DNA from: Streptomyces cirratus | GTDB lineage: Bacteria > Actinomycetota > Actinomycetes > Streptomycetales > Streptomycetaceae | Assembly (NCBI RefSeq): GCF_014650775.1 | Contig: NZ_BMVP01000001.1 | Span: 558,001-622,000, forward strand | Reading direction: 5' to 3' | DNA: 64,000 bases | In this document: positions 33,689 through 42,648 of the stretch, in pieces | Layout of the letters: each line of letters opens with the position of its first letter | How positions within the stretch are numbered: the stretch's first letter is position 1 | Notes under the pieces: model-generated | The model's input: only the letters and a program-made list of their open reading frames with translations | Told to the model about the DNA's origin: nothing | The model's database searches: none | Position numbers and translations under genes: made by a program

Positions 33689-34693
33689 ATGTCGAAGATC
33701 AAGCCTGCCAAGGGCTCCCCGTACGCCCGCATCCTCGGTGTCGGCGGTTACCGCCCGACCCGTGTGGTGCCCAACGAGGTCATCCTGGAGACGATCGACT
33801 CGTCCGACGAGTGGATCCGTTCCCGCTCGGGGATCGCGACCCGGCACTGGGCCTCGCCCGCGGAGACCGTCGCCGCGATGTCGGTGGAGGCCTCGGGCAA
33901 GGCGCTGGCCGACGCCGGTGTCTCGCCCGAGCAGATCGGCGCCGTGATCGTCTCCACGGTCTCGCACTTCAAGCAGACGCCGGCCGTCGCGACGGAGATC
34001 GCGCACCGGGTCGGTGCGGTCAAGCCGGCCGCGTTCGACATCTCCGCGGGTTGCGCCGGGTTCGGTTACGGCCTGACGCTGGCCAAGGGCATGGTGGTCG
34101 AGGGGTCGGCGCAGTACGTCCTCGTCATCGGCGTCGAGCGGCTGTCGGACCTGACCGACCTGGAGGACCGCGCGACGGCCTTCCTGTTCGGTGACGGCGC
34201 CGGCGCCGTGGTCGTCGGTCCTTCGGACGAGCCGGCCATCGGCCCCACGGTGTGGGGTTCCGAGGGCGACAAGTCCGAGACGATCAAGCAGACCGTGCCG
34301 TGGGACGAGTACCTCGGCAAGGGTGGCGGGGAGAAGTTCCCGGCCATCACCCAGGAGGGCCAGGCGGTCTTCCGCTGGGCCGTCTTCGAGATGGCCAAGG
34401 TGGCCCAGCAGGCGCTCGACGCGGCCGGGATCACCGCCGCTGACCTGGACGTCTTCATTCCGCACCAGGCCAACATGCGGATCATCGACTCGATGGTGAA
34501 GACTCTCAAGCTGCCGGAGCACGTCACGGTCGCCCGTGACGTGGAAACCACCGGCAACACGTCGGCCGCCTCGATTCCGCTCGCCATGGAGCGGCTCCTG
34601 GCGACCGGAGCGGCGAAGAGCGGCGACACCGCGCTCGTCATCGGCTTCGGGGCGGGGCTCGTGTACGCCGCGACGGTCGTTACCCTCCCCTAG
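33689..34693 (+). CDS. fabH: Beta-ketoacyl-ACP synthase III
   Basis: A 334-residue condensing enzyme that starts fatty acid synthesis by joining an acyl-CoA primer (branched-chain in Streptomyces) to malonyl-ACP. The Cys122-His259-Asn290 triad is intact (SAGCAGFGYGL, IPHQANMR, TTGNTSAAS). It begins 20 bp after fabD with GAAGGAG, so the two are cotranscribed. Length is normal. Confidence 0.97.
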   Translation: MSKIKPAKGSPYARILGVGGYRPTRVVPNEVILETIDSSDEWIRSRSGIATRHWASPAETVAAMSVEASGKALADAGVSPEQIGAVIVSTVSHFKQTPAVATEIAHRVGAVKPAAFDISAGCAGFGYGLTLAKGMVVEGSAQYVLVIGVERLSDLTDLEDRATAFLFGDGAGAVVVGPSDEPAIGPTVWGSEGDKSETIKQTVPWDEYLGKGGGEKFPAITQEGQAVFRWAVFEMAKVAQQALDAAGITAADLDVFIPHQANMRIIDSMVKTLKLPEHVTVARDVETTGNTSAASIPLAMERLLATGAAKSGDTALVIGFGAGLVYAATVVTLP

Positions 34694-34749
34694 GGCCGGG
34701 ATCGTTTTTCCCTCCCTGATCATTCAATTAGCTAGAGAAGGAGCGCCAC

Positions 34750-34998
34750 ATGGCCGCCACCCAGGAAGAGATCGTCGAAGGCCTCGCGGAGATCGTCAAC
34801 GAGATCGCGGGCATCCCGGTCGAGGACGTCGAGGTCGGCAAGTCCTTCACCGATGACCTGGACGTCGACTCGCTGTCCATGGTCGAGGTCGTCGTCGCCG
34901 CCGAAGAGCGCTTCGACGTCAAGATCCCGGACGAGGACGTCAAGAACCTCAAGACGGTCGGCGACGCCGCGGACTACATCCTCAAGCACCAGGGCTGA
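34750..34998 (+). CDS. acpP: Acyl carrier protein
   Basis: An 82-residue ACP carrying growing fatty acids on 4'-phosphopantetheine attached to Ser41 in DLDVDSLSMVE. Four-helix ACP fold and acidic composition are evident. It has an excellent ribosome site (AGAAGGAG) and an AT-rich 56-bp leader, which may include an extra promoter to support its high expression. Confidence 0.97.
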   Translation: MAATQEEIVEGLAEIVNEIAGIPVEDVEVGKSFTDDLDVDSLSMVEVVVAAEERFDVKIPDEDVKNLKTVGDAADYILKHQG

Positions 34999-35077
34999 GC
35001 CTGACGAGCGTTTGTCGCCACCTGGCGGTGGCGCCGTGACAATTCAGCACCCTCTGAGACGTGGAGAAAGAATTCCT

Positions 35078-36367
35078 GTGAGCCCGACCAATCGCACCGT
35101 GGTCGTCACCGGTATCGGCGCAACCACTCCGCTGGGTGGCGACAGCGCTTCGACCTGGGAAGGTCTGCTTGCCGGCCGTTCCGGCGTCAAGCCCCTGGAG
35201 GGCGAACGTTTCGCCGAACTCCCGGTCCGCATCGCCGCTCAGGCCGCCGTGGATCCCGGCGAAGTCCTGCCGAGGCCGCTGGCCCGCAAGCTCGACCGTT
35301 CGGCGCAGTTCGCGCTGATCGCGGCCCGTGAGGCCTGGGCCGACGCGGGCTACACCGCCCCGGCCGGCACGGTGGCATCAGCCGCTGACGCGGCGGGCGC
35401 CTCCGTCGTCCCCGAGCGCCTGGGCACCGTGATCGCCTCCGGTATCGGCGGCGTCACCACCCTGCTCGACCAGTACGACGTACTGAAGGAAAAGGGCGTG
35501 CGCCGGGTCTCCCCGCACACCGTCCCCATGCTCATGCCGAACGGCCCGTCGGCCAACGTCGGCCTCGAGGTCAACGCCCGCGCCGGTGTGCACACCCCGG
35601 TCAGCGCGTGTGCGTCGGGCGCCGAGGCGATCGGCTACGCCGTCGAGATGATCCGTACCGGCCGTGCCGACGTGGTCGTCGCCGGTGGCACCGAGGCGGC
35701 CATCCACCCGCTGCCGATCGCCGCGTTCGCCAACATGATGGCGATGTCCAAGAACAACGAGGACCCGACCGGGGCCTCCCGCCCGTACGACAAGGGCCGT
35801 GACGGCTTCGTCCTCGGCGAGGGCGCGGGTGTCGTGGTCCTCGAGTCCGCCGAGCACGCCGCCGCGCGCGGCGCCCGGGTCTACTGCGAGGTACTGGGGC
35901 AGGGCCTGTCCGCGGACAGCCACCACATCGCCCAGCCGGAGCCCACGGGCCGCGGTGTCGCGGCCGCCGTGCAGAACCTGCTCGACAACACCGGTCTCGA
36001 CCCGGCCGAGCTGGTGCACCTGAACGCGCACGCCACGTCCACCCCGCAGGGTGACACGGCCGAGCTCAAGGCGCTGCGCCAGGTCCTGGGCGACGACCTC
36101 GACCACATCGCGATCTCGGCGACGAAGTCGATGACCGGTCACCTGCTGGGCGGCGCGGGCGGCATCGAGACGGTCGCGACGGTACTGGCCCTGTACCACC
36201 GCATCGCCCCGCCGACGATCAACGTCCACGAACTGGACGACGACATCGACGCGGACATCGTCCGCGGCGAGCCGCGCAAGCTGCCGGTGGACGGTCCGAT
36301 CTCGGCGATCAACAACTCGTTCGGTTTCGGCGGCCACAACGTGACCCTGGCGTTCCGCACGGTCTGA
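35078..36367 (+). CDS. fabF: Beta-ketoacyl-ACP synthase II
   Basis: A 429-residue condensing enzyme that elongates acyl-ACP with malonyl-ACP. The catalytic Cys178-His318-His355 triad is clear (VSACASGAEA, HLNAHATSTPQGD, KSMTGHLLGG). It begins MSPTNRTVVVTGIGA from a GTG preceded by GGAGAAAG; the upstream open frame is not used. An internal segment at about 94-112 (APAGTVASAADAAGASVV) is an actinobacterial insertion. It ends the fab operon before a strong terminator. Confidence 0.97.
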   Translation: MSPTNRTVVVTGIGATTPLGGDSASTWEGLLAGRSGVKPLEGERFAELPVRIAAQAAVDPGEVLPRPLARKLDRSAQFALIAAREAWADAGYTAPAGTVASAADAAGASVVPERLGTVIASGIGGVTTLLDQYDVLKEKGVRRVSPHTVPMLMPNGPSANVGLEVNARAGVHTPVSACASGAEAIGYAVEMIRTGRADVVVAGGTEAAIHPLPIAAFANMMAMSKNNEDPTGASRPYDKGRDGFVLGEGAGVVVLESAEHAAARGARVYCEVLGQGLSADSHHIAQPEPTGRGVAAAVQNLLDNTGLDPAELVHLNAHATSTPQGDTAELKALRQVLGDDLDHIAISATKSMTGHLLGGAGGIETVATVLALYHRIAPPTINVHELDDDIDADIVRGEPRKLPVDGPISAINNSFGFGGHNVTLAFRTV

Positions 36368-36383
36368 TACCCCGTCCGACGTC

Positions 36384-36418
36384 GAAGGGCCCGCCCGGCA
36401 CTGCCGGGCGGGCCCTTC
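36384..36418 (+). terminator. Terminator of the fab operon
   Basis: A perfect 16-bp stem (36384-36399 with 36403-36418) with a 3-base loop, 16 bp after fabF. It probably acts in both directions, since the DUF3145 gene converges from the right. Confidence 0.88.
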
Positions 36419-36436
36419 CGCATGACCGGGTGCCGC

Positions 36437-36931
36437 TCAGACCACCTGGTGGAGCCAGCGGACGGGGGCGCCCTCGCCCGCGTAGCGGAAGGGCTCCAGT
36501 TCGTCGTCCCAGGGCTTGCCGAGCAGCGTCGAGATCTCCGTCTCCAGGTCGCTCTCTCCCCGCGCGGACCGGGCGAGGGCGGCGCGCAGCCGGTCCTCGG
36601 GGATCAGGATGTCGCCGTGCAGCCCGGTGACGGCGTGGAAGATGCCCAGCTCAGGGGTCGAGCTGTAGCGCTCGCCCTCGGCCGTCGGGCAGGGCTCGGC
36701 CGTCACTTCGAAGCGCAGCAGGTGCCAGCCGCGCAGCGCGGAGGCGAGTTTCGAGGCGGTGCCCGCTTCCGCCTGCCAGGAGAATTCGGATCTCCAGGTG
36801 CCGGGGGAGGCGGGCTGCCTGATCCAGTCGAGGTTCACCCGCACCCCGAGAACGCCCCCAACAGCCCATTCCACGTGCGGGCAGAGCGCGCGCGGCGCGG
36901 AATGCACGTACAGAACTCCACGTGTCGTCAC
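36437..36931 (-). CDS. DUF3145 family protein
   Basis: A 164-residue cytoplasmic protein. TTRGVLYVHSAPRALCPHVE at the N-terminus, ALRGWHLLRFEVTAEP in the middle and the acidic ESDLETEISTLLGKPWDDELEPFR near the C-terminus identify DUF3145, which is restricted to actinobacteria and usually found beside the fab operon as here. Function is unknown; the constant neighbourhood suggests a link to lipid metabolism. GTG 36931 has GGAGGT upstream. Confidence 0.9.
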   Translation of the reverse strand: MTTRGVLYVHSAPRALCPHVEWAVGGVLGVRVNLDWIRQPASPGTWRSEFSWQAEAGTASKLASALRGWHLLRFEVTAEPCPTAEGERYSSTPELGIFHAVTGLHGDILIPEDRLRAALARSARGESDLETEISTLLGKPWDDELEPFRYAGEGAPVRWLHQVV

Positions 36932-37181
36932 CGGGACCTCCAGTGTGGGACGAGGTCGGGAATAAACTCCAGAAAACGGACAGTATGTGACGAGATGTAA
37001 TGTAACGGAAATGATCTGACATTGCGTCGCGGGACCTGCGGCCGAAACGCCACGGGAAAAAGCTACCGTGCGCCAGGGGTCCTGGTGTGACGTACGGTCG
37101 CTCAGAACCCCGTGGACACAGAGCATTCACTCAGCAGGACGCCCCCGAACGACGGGGTGCGACGAGGGAGGGACCACCCCG

Positions 37182-38078
37182 ATGGGCACCACCGCTGCGC
37201 GCCGGCGCACCCGCAGGACCCTCGCGGCGGCGGTCGCGACGGCCGCCCTGCTGGCAGGGGGCGCGACGGCCTGCGATTCCGGCGGAGCGGGCACCGGGGG
37301 CGGCCGGGGGGCGCAGGCCGGACCGCACTGGAACACCGCCCCGAAGTCCATCGCCGCCGTGGGTGACTCCATCACCCGCGGGTTCGATGCCTGTTCGGTA
37401 CTGGCGGACTGCCCGGAGGTCTCGTGGGCGACCGGGGCCGACCCCGAGGTCGGCTCCCTCGCCACCCGGCTGCTCGGGCAGGCCGACGCACCCGCGAACA
37501 GCTGGAACTACGCCGTGACGGGGTCCCGGATGGCGGACCTGGCGGCGCAGCTGGCCTCGGCGGCCGAGCACAAGCCCGACCTGGTCACGGTGATGGTCGG
37601 CTCGAACGACGCCTGTCGGCCCACGACTTCCTCGATGACCTCGGTCGCCGCCTTCAAGGACGGCTTCGAGAAGGCCCTCGCAGGTCTGCGGGCCGCGTCC
37701 CCCTCGACCCAGGTGTACGTCTCCTCCGTGCCGGACCTGCAGCGCCTGTGGGAGCAGGGCAAGGACGCCCCGATGGTGCGGCAGGTCTGGAAGCTCGGCA
37801 TCTGCCAGTCGATGCTGGCCGAGCCCCTGTCCTCCACGCAGGAGGCCAAGACGCGGCGCGAACGGGTCCGGGCCCGCGTGGTGGAGTACAACGAGGTGCT
37901 GCGCAGCGTCTGCGCGAAGGACCCGCTGTGCCGCTACGACGGCGGCGCCGTGTTCCAGTACCCCTTCGGGACGGAGCAGTTGAGCCGCTGGGACTGGTTC
38001 CACCCGGGCAAGGCCGGTCAGGCGCGGCTCGCGGAACTCGCGCACCGGCAGGTGACGGCGCCCGAGCTGCCGCGCTGA
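37182..38078 (+). CDS. Exported SGNH/GDSL hydrolase, probable lipoprotein
   Basis: A 298-residue secreted esterase-like protein. A twin-arginine-like basic start (RRRTRRTLAAAVATAALLAGG) leads to ATAC, a weak lipobox at Cys31. SGNH blocks: block I VGDSITRGFD (catalytic Ser near 63), block III VMVGSNDAC (Asn), and block V DWFHPGKAGQ with catalytic Asp and His near 281-284. Likely acts on lipids or acetylated polysaccharides outside the membrane. It is convergent with the GH3 gene and separated by a shared terminator. Confidence 0.9.
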   Translation: MGTTAARRRTRRTLAAAVATAALLAGGATACDSGGAGTGGGRGAQAGPHWNTAPKSIAAVGDSITRGFDACSVLADCPEVSWATGADPEVGSLATRLLGQADAPANSWNYAVTGSRMADLAAQLASAAEHKPDLVTVMVGSNDACRPTTSSMTSVAAFKDGFEKALAGLRAASPSTQVYVSSVPDLQRLWEQGKDAPMVRQVWKLGICQSMLAEPLSSTQEAKTRRERVRARVVEYNEVLRSVCAKDPLCRYDGGAVFQYPFGTEQLSRWDWFHPGKAGQARLAELAHRQVTAPELPR

Positions 38079-38098
38079 GCCCGCCGGCTTCACCGGAA

Positions 38099-38134
38099 GG
38101 ACCGGTGGGGGCCGTCAGGTGCCTCCACCGGTCC
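38099..38134. terminator. Terminator between convergent SGNH and GH3 genes
   Basis: A 10-bp perfect stem (38099-38108 with 38125-38134) flanking a GC-rich loop that can pair further. It lies 20 bp from both stop codons. Confidence 0.7.
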
Positions 38135-38157
38135 GGTTCAGGGGTGATTTCCGGCCA

Positions 38158-40611
38158 TTACACCTGCAAGGTGGCCGTCAGCCGCGTGTCGCCGTGCGCG
38201 TGGCTCGCGCGGACCTCGTAGTCGCCGCCGACCCGGCGCCAGGAGCCCGCCGTCTCGTCCCAGACCTCGAAGGCCCGGCCGGGCAGGGTGATCTCCGCTT
38301 CGACGCTCTCGCCGGGGCCCGCCGCGACCGGGGCGAAGCCCGCCAGCCAGCTCGCCGGGCGCTCCGCGTCATCGGCGAGCGGCGCCAGGTAGACCTGGAC
38401 GACCTCCCGGCCCGGCCGGGCGCCCGTGTTGGTGAGCCGTACCCGCGCCACGGATCCGGTGACCTCGAGCGACTCGTACGCCCATTCGGTGTAGCCGAGG
38501 CCGTGCCCGAACGGGTAGGCGGGGGCCACGCCCCGGGCCTCGTACGCCCGGTGCCCGATGAGGAGCCCCTCGCGGTACTCCAGCCGCCCCCCGGCGGGGA
38601 CGACCTCGGTCACGGGCGCGTCGGCGAACGCGGCGGGCCAGGTGGTGGGCATTCGGCCGCCCGGCTCGGTCTCCCCGAGGAGGACGTCGGCCAGCGCTGC
38701 GCCGCCCTCCTGCCCGGGGAACCAGGCCAGCAGCACGGCGGCGACGTCATCGCGCCAGGGCAGTTCCACCGGGGAGCCGGCGTTGACGACGACCACGGTG
38801 TTCGGGTTCACGGCGGCGACGGCCCGGACCAGGTCGTCCTGACGCCCCGGCAGCCTCAGGTCCTTGCGGTCGAAGCCCTCGGACTCCACGCGCTCGGTGG
38901 TGGCGACGACGACCACGGCGGTGTCGGCGGCCCGGGCGGCCTCCACGGCCTCGGCGATCAGCTCCTCCGCTTCCCGCCGGGGCCCCAGGTGGAGCAGCGA
39001 GAACATGATCGCCTTGAGCGGCAGGGCGCTCACGTCCGGAACCTGGAAGGTCAAGGACACCTCGACGGGCTCGCCCTCCGTCAAGGTGGTGCGGGCTCGT
39101 TCGCTGGGGGCGCCGAAGAAGGCCTCGAAGGGGTCGGCCTCCTCGCCCATCCGCTGGACGCCCTCCCAGAGCGTGCGTCCGTCCACGGCGAGGGTGAAGG
39201 CGCCGAGCCCCCGGGTGCCGAAGGCGTGGTCGCCGCTCTCGCGCGGCAGGAACGTGCCGGTGACCTCGATGCTCGCCATCGTCTCGTAGGTGGCGCCGGC
39301 GGGCAGGTCCTCGCCGATCCACTGCACCTGGCCGGACGGCAGACTCCCCTCACCGAGGACGGCGCCGGAGGCGTCGCGGCAGATCGCGCGGAGCTCGAAG
39401 CCCTTGTCGGCGGGGACCAGTTCCTCGCTCGGGTCGGCGCCGACGCTGAACGTGAGCGACCCAGCGGGGAGCACGGCGCCGAGGCCGTCGAGCGGGGAGA
39501 CGACCCGCTCGGGAAAGACCGTCGCGGAACCGCCGCCGAGGACCCGGGCGTCACGGGCGGCGGCGCCGATCAGGGCCACCGTGCGGCCGGGCGCGGTGTC
39601 GAGCGGCAGAGCGGGCCGCCCGCCGGGCACGGCCCCGTTGCGTACGAGGACGAAGCCGCGGGCGGCGATCTCCCGGGCCAGCGCCTTGCCGTCGATCCCG
39701 GCCGGGGGGTCGGTGACGACGGCGGGCGCGCCTTCCAGGGCGCCGACGCGGGCTGCGAGGCGCAGGACGTTGCGCACGGCACCGTCCACCGCCTCCTGCG
39801 GGACCTCCCCGGCGCGGACGGCTTCGGCGAGGGCGCTGCCGTAGACGGTCCGGGGGCCGGGCATGGCCACGTCGAGGCCGCCGAGGAGGGCGCCGGCGGT
39901 GGAGCGGGCGGCCATCCAGTCGGAGACGTTGTACCCGTCGAAGCCCCACTCGGCGCGCAGCACGTCGTTGACGAGGTGCCGGTGCTCGGTCATCGACGTG
40001 CCGTTGACCTGGTTGTAGGCGGTCATGATGCCCCAGGGGCGGGCGTTCTTGACGATGGCCTCGAAGGGCGCCAGGTACAGCTCGCGCAGGGTGCGCGGGG
40101 CGATGACGTTGTCCACGGTGAAGCGGTCGGTCTCGGCGTCGTTGCCGACGAAGTGCTTGACGGTGGTGGCGACGCCGCCGTCCTGCACGCCGCTGACGTA
40201 GCCGCTACCGATGGCGCCGGTGAGGTACGGGTCCTCGGAGTAGCACTCGAAGTGCCGGCCGCCGAGCGGGGAGCGGTGCAGGTTGACGGTCGGGGCGAGG
40301 AGCACGTGGACGCCCTTGCGGCGCGCTTCCTGGGCGAGGAGCCGGCCGGCCCGGCGGGCGAGGGCGGGGTCCCAGGCGGCGGCGAGCGCGGTCGGGGAGG
40401 GCAGGGCGATGGACGGGTCGTCGGCGGTCCAGCGCACGCCGCGCACGCCGATGGGTCCGTCGGACATGACCAGGGAGGCCAGCCCGATCCCGGGTACGGC
40501 GGGCAGTGACCACATGTCCTGGCCGGCCAGCAGTCGGGTCTTGGTGTCGAGGTCCAGCTTGTCGAGCGCGGCCTCTACGGCGTCTTCGCGGGCCTGATCG
40601 GCATCGGTCAC
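38158..40611 (-). CDS. Glycoside hydrolase family 3 beta-glycosidase
   Basis: An 817-residue cytoplasmic GH3 enzyme. N-terminal barrel: LLAGQDMWSLPAVPGIGL and VKHFVGNDAETDR, with the catalytic nucleophile Asp in YNVSDWMAARST (about 235). A PA14-like insert near 405-545 (DHAFGTRGLGAF) is followed by the C-terminal alpha/beta-sandwich (VNAGSPVELPW) and a fibronectin III-like end. This architecture is common in beta-glucosidases such as those acting on plant-derived oligosaccharides. It has no signal peptide. It is divergent from a TetR regulator. Confidence 0.94.
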   Translation of the reverse strand: MTDADQAREDAVEAALDKLDLDTKTRLLAGQDMWSLPAVPGIGLASLVMSDGPIGVRGVRWTADDPSIALPSPTALAAAWDPALARRAGRLLAQEARRKGVHVLLAPTVNLHRSPLGGRHFECYSEDPYLTGAIGSGYVSGVQDGGVATTVKHFVGNDAETDRFTVDNVIAPRTLRELYLAPFEAIVKNARPWGIMTAYNQVNGTSMTEHRHLVNDVLRAEWGFDGYNVSDWMAARSTAGALLGGLDVAMPGPRTVYGSALAEAVRAGEVPQEAVDGAVRNVLRLAARVGALEGAPAVVTDPPAGIDGKALAREIAARGFVLVRNGAVPGGRPALPLDTAPGRTVALIGAAARDARVLGGGSATVFPERVVSPLDGLGAVLPAGSLTFSVGADPSEELVPADKGFELRAICRDASGAVLGEGSLPSGQVQWIGEDLPAGATYETMASIEVTGTFLPRESGDHAFGTRGLGAFTLAVDGRTLWEGVQRMGEEADPFEAFFGAPSERARTTLTEGEPVEVSLTFQVPDVSALPLKAIMFSLLHLGPRREAEELIAEAVEAARAADTAVVVVATTERVESEGFDRKDLRLPGRQDDLVRAVAAVNPNTVVVVNAGSPVELPWRDDVAAVLLAWFPGQEGGAALADVLLGETEPGGRMPTTWPAAFADAPVTEVVPAGGRLEYREGLLIGHRAYEARGVAPAYPFGHGLGYTEWAYESLEVTGSVARVRLTNTGARPGREVVQVYLAPLADDAERPASWLAGFAPVAAGPGESVEAEITLPGRAFEVWDETAGSWRRVGGDYEVRASHAHGDTRLTATLQV

Positions 40612-40650
40612 GGCCGTGCCTCCTCGTCGGGGTGGGTGCGGTGTGCGGTG

Positions 40651-40689
40651 TGCGGTGCGGTGCGGTGCGGTGCGGTGCGGTGCGGTGCG
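40651..40689. repeat. Pentanucleotide (TGCGG) tandem repeat
   Basis: Seven perfect TGCGG units plus TGCG, within the shared promoter gap between the GH3 gene (start 40611) and tetR (start 40806), about 40 bp from the GH3 start codon. The copy number may vary by slippage. Confidence 0.9.
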
Positions 40690-40805
40690 CCCATCGTGGA
40701 CCCGCTTCCTGTAGAGCGGTAGGTGTTGTTATGTTTTTGTGATATCGACATGCCGTACGGTCCTGCTGGCGGGGCAGCGTGCGGACGGGAAGGGGTGCCG
40801 GGGCG

Positions 40806-41387
40806 ATGGCCAGGACGAGGAGCGAGGAGCGGCGCGGCGAGATCGTGCGCGCCGCGGTCGAGGTGATCGCGGAGCGCGGCTACCGGGGCGCGTCCCTGGG
40901 CGCGGTCGCCGAGCGCGTCGGCCTGACGCAGCAAGGGCTGCTGCACTACTTCCCCACCAAGGAGGCGCTGCTGGTGGCGGTGCTGGAGGAGCGGGACCGC
41001 TGGGACACCGGCGGCGGTTCGCGCGCCTCGGCGGACACCTGGCGGCTCGACCTGCTGGCCTCCCTCGTCGAGTACAACGCGATGCGGCCGGGCATCGTGC
41101 AGACGTTCTCGGCGCTGCTGGGCGAGAGCGTCACCGACGGCCACCCGGCCCGGGAGTTCTTCACCGACCGCTACGCGCAGGTCCGCGCCGAGATGGCCGC
41201 GGTGCTGCGCGCGGAGTTCGGCGACCGCCTGCCCTCCGGCCTCACCCCCGAGGAGGCGGCGCCGCTGCTGACGGCGGTGATGGACGGCCTCCAGTACCAG
41301 TGGCTGCTCGCCCCGCAGTCGGTGGACATGCCCGCCGCGTTCCGCGCCTTCCTGACCCTGCTCCGGGGCCCGCAGACGACCCCTTGA
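40806..41387 (+). CDS. TetR-family regulator, divergent to GH3
   Basis: A 193-residue TetR protein. HTH domain: RSEERRGEIVRAAVEVIAER, then RGASLGAVAERVGLTQQGLLHYFPTKEALLVAVL. The C-terminus is a TetR_C domain of the type that controls sugar- or glycosidase-linked genes in actinobacteria. It is divergent from the GH3 gene, which is its most likely target; a candidate promoter with TTTTTGTGATATCGACATG lies at about 40733-40752. Start ATG 40806 follows GGGGTGCCGGGGCG. Confidence 0.9.
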   Translation: MARTRSEERRGEIVRAAVEVIAERGYRGASLGAVAERVGLTQQGLLHYFPTKEALLVAVLEERDRWDTGGGSRASADTWRLDLLASLVEYNAMRPGIVQTFSALLGESVTDGHPAREFFTDRYAQVRAEMAAVLRAEFGDRLPSGLTPEEAAPLLTAVMDGLQYQWLLAPQSVDMPAAFRAFLTLLRGPQTTP

Positions 41388-41918
41388 GCCCTGCCGCCCG
41401 GGCTGAACAGCGGAGGGCGGGGGCCCCACCGCGCGGCCGCGCGAGGCACGGCCCGCCGGGCCCTTGACCAGCGGCCTAGACCGCCCACCCCGCGCCCCAC
41501 GCGAATCGGGCAAGCCCGGCTCCCCGCCGCGCATCACATACGGATCCTCCAGGCGGGCAAGCCCCGGACCCACCCGACTACCCACCCCGCGCCAAACGCA
41601 GCCCACCGGGCCGGGCACGGCCCCGGACCCGCCCGGCCACACGCCCCCATCCAACGCGGTCCACCGGCCGGCCAAGCCCCGGAACCGCCCGGCCACACGC
41701 CCCCATCCAACGCGGTCCACCGGCCGGGCGTGGCCCGGGACCAACCGGCCACCGCCCCGCGTCAAAAGCGGGTCCACCGGGCCGGGCAGCGCCGGATCCA
41801 TCCGGCCGGCCGCCGCCGGGCCCGGTGAGGCGGGGGATCGGCCCTCCACCCGGGGCTGCACGCCTCGGCCTCGCGCCCCCCGGGTCAAACCCCGGACGGG
41901 CCCTGGCATTCTGGGGGC
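41388..41918. other. 531-bp gap with degenerate GC-rich repeats
   Basis: No supported gene. From about 41480 it consists of diverged, roughly 56-bp units built around CGGTCCACCGGCCGG and its variants. The promoter of the amidohydrolase gene must lie near 41880-41918. Confidence 0.6.
41631..41727. repeat. Near-perfect 56-bp direct repeat
   Basis: A 41-bp block beginning GCCCGGCCACACGCCCCCAT occurs at 41631 and again at 41687 without mismatch; flanking units on both sides are diverged relatives. Confidence 0.85.
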
Positions 41919-42632
41919 GTGAAGATCGCCGCAGCCCAGCTCACCTGCGTACCGGCCGACGTCACCGCGAATGTGGCCGCGGCCGTCGGGCTGGCCCGCG
42001 CCGCGCGGAGGCAGGGCGCCGAACTCGTGGTGTTCCCCGAACTCACCCTGACCGGCTACGAACTGGACGCCCTGGCCGCGGACCCGGCCCTGTGGCTGTC
42101 GGACGCCGACGACCCCCGGCTGGACCCGCTGCGCTCCGCCGGGATCGCCACCGCCGTCAACGTCGCCCTGCGCACCTCCGGGCCGCTCCCCGCCCTCGCC
42201 ACGCTGGTCCACGACGCGGACGGCGCGCACGTGACGACGTACGCGAAACAGCACCTCTACCGCCACGAGCGGGACGCCTTCACGCCGGGCACCGCCGACG
42301 GCCGTTTCACCCTCGGCGGGATCCGCTTCAGCCTCGGCGTCTGCTACGACAACCACTTCCCGGAACTGGCCGCCCGGGCCGCCGCGGACGGCTGCCGGGT
42401 GCACCTGGCGAGCTCGCTGTACGGGACGGGCGACGGCATCCGGGAGCGGGCCACCGTCTACCCGGGCATCGCCGGGGCGCACGGCCTGTACGTGGTGCTG
42501 GCCAACCACGTCGGCCCGGCGGGCGCGTGGACCGGCTGCGGCGGCTCCGCCGTATGGGCCCCGGACGGCACCCTCGTGGCCGAGGCGGACGACCGTACGC
42601 CGTCCGTGGTGACGGCCACGATCGAGCCCTGA
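41919..42632 (+). CDS. Carbon-nitrogen hydrolase (nitrilase superfamily)
   Basis: A 237-residue amidase-like enzyme. The Glu41-Lys110-Cys142 catalytic triad is intact (VVFPELTLTGYE, TTYAKQHL, GVCYDNHFPEL). It hydrolyses an amide or nitrile of unknown identity in the cytoplasm; its small size and YE-rich motif are nearest to omega-amidase/beta-ureidopropionase-like branches. The GTG start is preceded by a CTGGGGGC ribosome site. It converges with the EI24-domain gene, with 16 bp between stops. Confidence 0.93.
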   Translation: MKIAAAQLTCVPADVTANVAAAVGLARAARRQGAELVVFPELTLTGYELDALAADPALWLSDADDPRLDPLRSAGIATAVNVALRTSGPLPALATLVHDADGAHVTTYAKQHLYRHERDAFTPGTADGRFTLGGIRFSLGVCYDNHFPELAARAAADGCRVHLASSLYGTGDGIRERATVYPGIAGAHGLYVVLANHVGPAGAWTGCGGSAVWAPDGTLVAEADDRTPSVVTATIEP

Positions 42633-42648
42633 CGGGCCGCGCGCGGCC

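Noticed and set aside
34853..35077. Extension of fabF upstream into acpP
   Set aside because: The open frame overlaps acpP in a different frame; the family N-terminus and ribosome site point to GTG 35078.
41464..41922. Open frames through the 56-bp repeat field
   Set aside because: Pro/Arg/Thr repeats with no ribosome site; they follow the DNA repeat in all frames.
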